The notes under the pieces: model-generated
Databases searched by the model: none
Told to the model about the DNA's origin: nothing
The model's input: only the letters and a program-made list of their open reading frames with translations
Part shown: positions 10,896-13,210 of the stretch, in pieces
Numbering within the stretch: the first letter of the stretch is position 1
How the letters are laid out: every line of letters starts with the position of its first letter
Assembly: GCA_027371725.1 (NCBI GenBank)
Contig: DAHXMN010000011.1
Span: 1-13,210, forward strand
Direction: 5' to 3'
Source of the DNA: Candidatus Woesearchaeota archaeon
GTDB taxonomy: Archaea; Nanobdellota; Nanobdellia; Woesearchaeales; UBA525
Length of the DNA: 13,210 nucleotides
Translations under genes and position numbers: made by a program

Positions 10896-13067
10896 TCATC
10901 GCGAGAATTCCGCGAGGCTCTTGTTCTCTGAGAGCACCTTCAACTCCTCCCGGATCGAGCGCCTTTCCCCTTTCTGCTCGTGCGCCTTGCTGAGCAGCGA
11001 GGTGACGGTCAGCACCTGCTCGCTCATCGAGCCGTCGCGGTAGATCGTGCACCCTTTGCAGCCGAGCTTCCACGCGAGGAGGAAGACATTCTCAACGTCG
11101 AGCAGCGTCGCGTGGTTCGGCAGGTTCACCGTCTTCGAGACCGCGTTGTCGACGTGCGCCTGCACAGCGGCCTGCATCCGGACGTGCCAATCCGGCGCGA
11201 TGTCGTGCGTCGTGACGAAGACGCGCTTCACCTCGTCCGGCACCTCCTTGACCGCGGCCAGTCCGAAGTTCGCGATCCGCTCGACGAGCTCCTCCGAGTA
11301 GAGACCGAGTTCCACGAGCCGCTCCTTGAGATGGGGATCGATGTAATAGAACTCCTCGCCGCCGAGCACCTTCTTGACGTAGCTGACGTTGAAAAGCGGC
11401 TCGATCCCCGAGCTCGTCTCCGCGATCATGGACGTGCTGCCCGTCGGGCTGACGGCGAGCCGGGCCGCGTTCCGCAGCTTCCGCTCATCCGCCTTCTCCT
11501 TGCCCGTGAACCGCTTGGACTTGGCGCAGTAGACGCTCATCTTCCAGTCCGGGAAGGGTGAGCGCTCCTCCGCGAGCGCCTCGCTCGCCTCGTCCGCCGC
11601 CTCACGGACGGCTTTCATCACGTCGCCCGCGATCCTGACGCCGTCCTCGCTGTCGTACGGGACGCGGAGCTGGACGAGCATGTGCGCCAGCCCCATGACA
11701 CCCAGCCCTATCTTGCGATGGCGCCACGTCACGGTCTGCGCCCGTTTGATCGGGTACTGCGTCGCCTCGATCATGTCGTCGAGGAACCGGACGCCGAGCG
11801 CCACCACCTCCTTGAGCCGCTTCCAATCCACTGCGTGCTCGTCCGTGACGAAGTTCGCGAGGTTGACGCTGCCGATGAACCCCTGCTCGTACGCGCTCAG
11901 CAGGAACTCCGCGCACGAGCTGGTCGCCTCGAAGGGGTGGTCCGGCACGGGGTTGGAGCGTTTCATCGTGTCCTTGAACAGCACGCCCGGGTCGCCGTGG
12001 TTCCACGCGCTCGCCACGATGAGGTCGAAGACCTGCTTCGCGTTCATCCGCGCTACGACCTCGCGGGTGGAGGGGTCCTTGAGCGCGTACTCCTTGTCCG
12101 CGATGACGGCGTGCATGAACTCGTCCGAGAGGAGGACGCTCAGGTTGAAGTTCTCGAGGATGCGCTCCTGCGATTTGGCGGTGATGAAGTCGAGCGCGTC
12201 GGGGTGCGTGACGTCGAGGACGGCCATGTTGCCTCCCTGGCGTCGGCCGCCCTGCTTGATAGTCTTCGCCGACTCGCTGAACAGCCTGAGGAAGACCAAC
12301 GGGCCGGAGGCGACGCCGCCGATGGACTTGACGCGCGCCCCCTTTCGTCGGAGGTCTGAGAAGTTGAACCCTGTGCCGCAGCCGACCTGCTGCATCTTCG
12401 CCGCGTCGTACAATGCGCGGTAGATCGCCGTCAGGTCGTCCCCGACGGGGATGGCGATGCTGCTCGCCAATTGCTGATAACCGGTGCCCGCGTTCATGAG
12501 GCACGGGCTGTTCGGCAGGAAGTCGAGGTCGCGCATCGCCCGCTTGAACCGGTTGCGCCACTGGCGCTGCTCCGCCTCGTCCACGCCGAACTTCTTCTCG
12601 GCGGCGGCGACCGACTTTGCGACGCGATCGAACATCTCATCGGGGGATTCGAACCAGCCGCGCTCCTCGTCGCGCAGCAAGTAGCGTTCTCGGAGGAGCT
12701 TGAGCGCATTGATGCTGAGGTCCGTGCTGACCTGCTTGCCGATGAGCGCCGATTTCGCGTTCCGTTCCGCCGCCCGTTGCTCCCGGTAGAGGATGAAATG
12801 CCTCGCCACCCGGTGGTGGCCGCTCTCCATGAGCGTCTCTTCGACGAGGTCCTGCACCTCTTCGACGTACGGGAGCCGTTTGCCGCTCTCCTTCGCGTAG
12901 ACCTTGAGGAGCTTCTTCTCGACCTTCTCCGCGAGTTCAGCCACGGGAAGCTTCTCCTCGGACGCCTCGGCCGCGAGCTCGATGACATGCTCGATCTTCT
13001 CCCGCTTGTACGGCACGATCCTGCCGTCCCGCTTCTTGACCTTCTCGAGAACGAACTGCTGCGCCAT
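10896..13067 (-). CDS. nrdJ: Class II (adenosylcobalamin-dependent) ribonucleotide reductase, atypical redox site
   Basis: A 723-residue enzyme that makes deoxyribonucleotides. An ATP-cone regulatory domain lies at about 7-95 (VKKRDGRIVPYKREKIEHVI). The 10-stranded barrel follows with FLPNSPCLMNAGT (183-195), GTGFNFSDLR (231-240), the thiyl-radical loop SSCAE (383-387; C385 and E387 kept) and the phosphate loop PTGSTSMIA (541-549). Compared with the usual motifs, QLSACFVLP is QLASSIAIP (S203 for the first redox Cys), ACNLGSINL is QGFIGSVNL (G396 for the second), and the catalytic Asn of NxCxE is S383. No CxxC lies in the C-terminal tail; C670/C673 sit in the ordinary GCKGCTIYRDG region. ATG 13067 is chosen because the TATA box at 13103-13112 lies inside any longer frame. 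Class II assignment rests on motifs and the cobO neighbour. Confidence 0.92.
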   Translation of the reverse strand: MAQQFVLEKVKKRDGRIVPYKREKIEHVIELAAEASEEKLPVAELAEKVEKKLLKVYAKESGKRLPYVEEVQDLVEETLMESGHHRVARHFILYREQRAAERNAKSALIGKQVSTDLSINALKLLRERYLLRDEERGWFESPDEMFDRVAKSVAAAEKKFGVDEAEQRQWRNRFKRAMRDLDFLPNSPCLMNAGTGYQQLASSIAIPVGDDLTAIYRALYDAAKMQQVGCGTGFNFSDLRRKGARVKSIGGVASGPLVFLRLFSESAKTIKQGGRRQGGNMAVLDVTHPDALDFITAKSQERILENFNLSVLLSDEFMHAVIADKEYALKDPSTREVVARMNAKQVFDLIVASAWNHGDPGVLFKDTMKRSNPVPDHPFEATSSCAEFLLSAYEQGFIGSVNLANFVTDEHAVDWKRLKEVVALGVRFLDDMIEATQYPIKRAQTVTWRHRKIGLGVMGLAHMLVQLRVPYDSEDGVRIAGDVMKAVREAADEASEALAEERSPFPDWKMSVYCAKSKRFTGKEKADERKLRNAARLAVSPTGSTSMIAETSSGIEPLFNVSYVKKVLGGEEFYYIDPHLKERLVELGLYSEELVERIANFGLAAVKEVPDEVKRVFVTTHDIAPDWHVRMQAAVQAHVDNAVSKTVNLPNHATLLDVENVFLLAWKLGCKGCTIYRDGSMSEQVLTVTSLLSKAHEQKGERRSIREELKVLSENKSLAEFSR

Positions 13068-13068
13068 G

Positions 13069-13098
13069 CAAGGACCCCTTGTCGAGGGGAAAACAAGG
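13069..13098. promoter_or_regulatory. Triple inverted repeat at the nrdJ start, possible operator
   Basis: CAAGG (13069-13073), CCTTGT (13077-13082) and ACAAGG (13093-13098) alternate in orientation, so the middle unit forms a dyad with either neighbour. The block lies between the TATA box and the start codon, a common place for archaeal repressor binding. It does not match the bacterial NrdR box as I know it. On the minus strand AAGGGG here may also serve as a weak ribosome-binding site. Confidence 0.35.
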
Positions 13099-13102
13099 CC
13101 AT

Positions 13103-13112
13103 GTTTAAAAAT
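13103..13112 (-). promoter_or_regulatory. TATA box of the nrdJ-cobO operon
   Basis: On the minus strand the stretch reads ATTTTTAAAC-A, AT-rich within GC-rich DNA, centred about 40 nt upstream of ATG 13067, so a leader of about 12 nt is expected. From here to the end of the window only pyrimidine-rich DNA is visible and no gene is recognised. Confidence 0.55.
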
Positions 13113-13210
13113 ATTTGGACGGGTCTCCCTCTGCTCATTCGCCACCCTCATCTTTCCGCGCCCATTCCCTTTTCGCCCCTCTCGCTCTTCCGCGTCCTTG
13201 TGCAGCGCAC

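Overview
The window is archaeal chromosomal DNA, visibly GC-rich. The evidence is the gene content (zinc-finger RPA, RadA, RadB, archaeal-type S2, a TRAM-only protein) and the promoters. AT-rich TATA boxes sit about 27-30 nt before several start codons, which implies leaderless mRNAs. The other genes carry GGTGA or GGAGG ribosome-binding sites. RadA together with RadB, and a foldase with a VKOR-type thioredoxin tail, suggest a euryarchaeal or DPANN lineage. I cannot name the species.

Layout. 1-2780: 5'-truncated RPA, a convergent two-helix membrane protein, an 84-aa conserved protein of unknown function, and RadA; this is a DNA recombination and ssDNA-handling block. 2781-3083: a pyrimidine-rich terminator, a structured repeat and the TRAM promoter. 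3084-4485: TRAM protein, ThpR-type RNA 2',3'-cyclic phosphodiesterase, and a convergent, overlapping thymidylate-kinase-like protein without a Walker A lysine. 4486-5856: ribosomal protein S2 with a long structured leader, flanked by nearly identical 31-nt repeats. 5857-7555: two-helix K+ channel, a small membrane protein, and RadB. 7556-9586: a divergent promoter region and a membrane-anchored PpiC foldase fused to a thioredoxin fold without cysteines in its active site. 9587-10239: a second copy of the structured repeat and a probable decayed gene with a perfect 16-bp tandem duplication. 10240-13067 (minus strand): adenosylcobalamin-dependent ribonucleotide reductase followed by corrinoid adenosyltransferase, so a cofactor-requiring enzyme and the enzyme that finishes its cofactor form one operon.

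Most unusual points. (1) The NrdJ-type reductase keeps the thiyl-radical cysteine but lacks both cysteines of the usual redox pair, and the catalytic Asn is Ser. (2) A 69-nt three-way-junction element occurs twice. All four stem differences between copies keep base pairing through G-U on the plus strand only, which points to a plus-strand RNA. (3) A second repeat family has a hairpin whose sequence changes but whose pairing is kept. (4) The PpiC protein has DATS where a CxxC is expected. (5) The TMK-like protein has lost its P-loop lysine.
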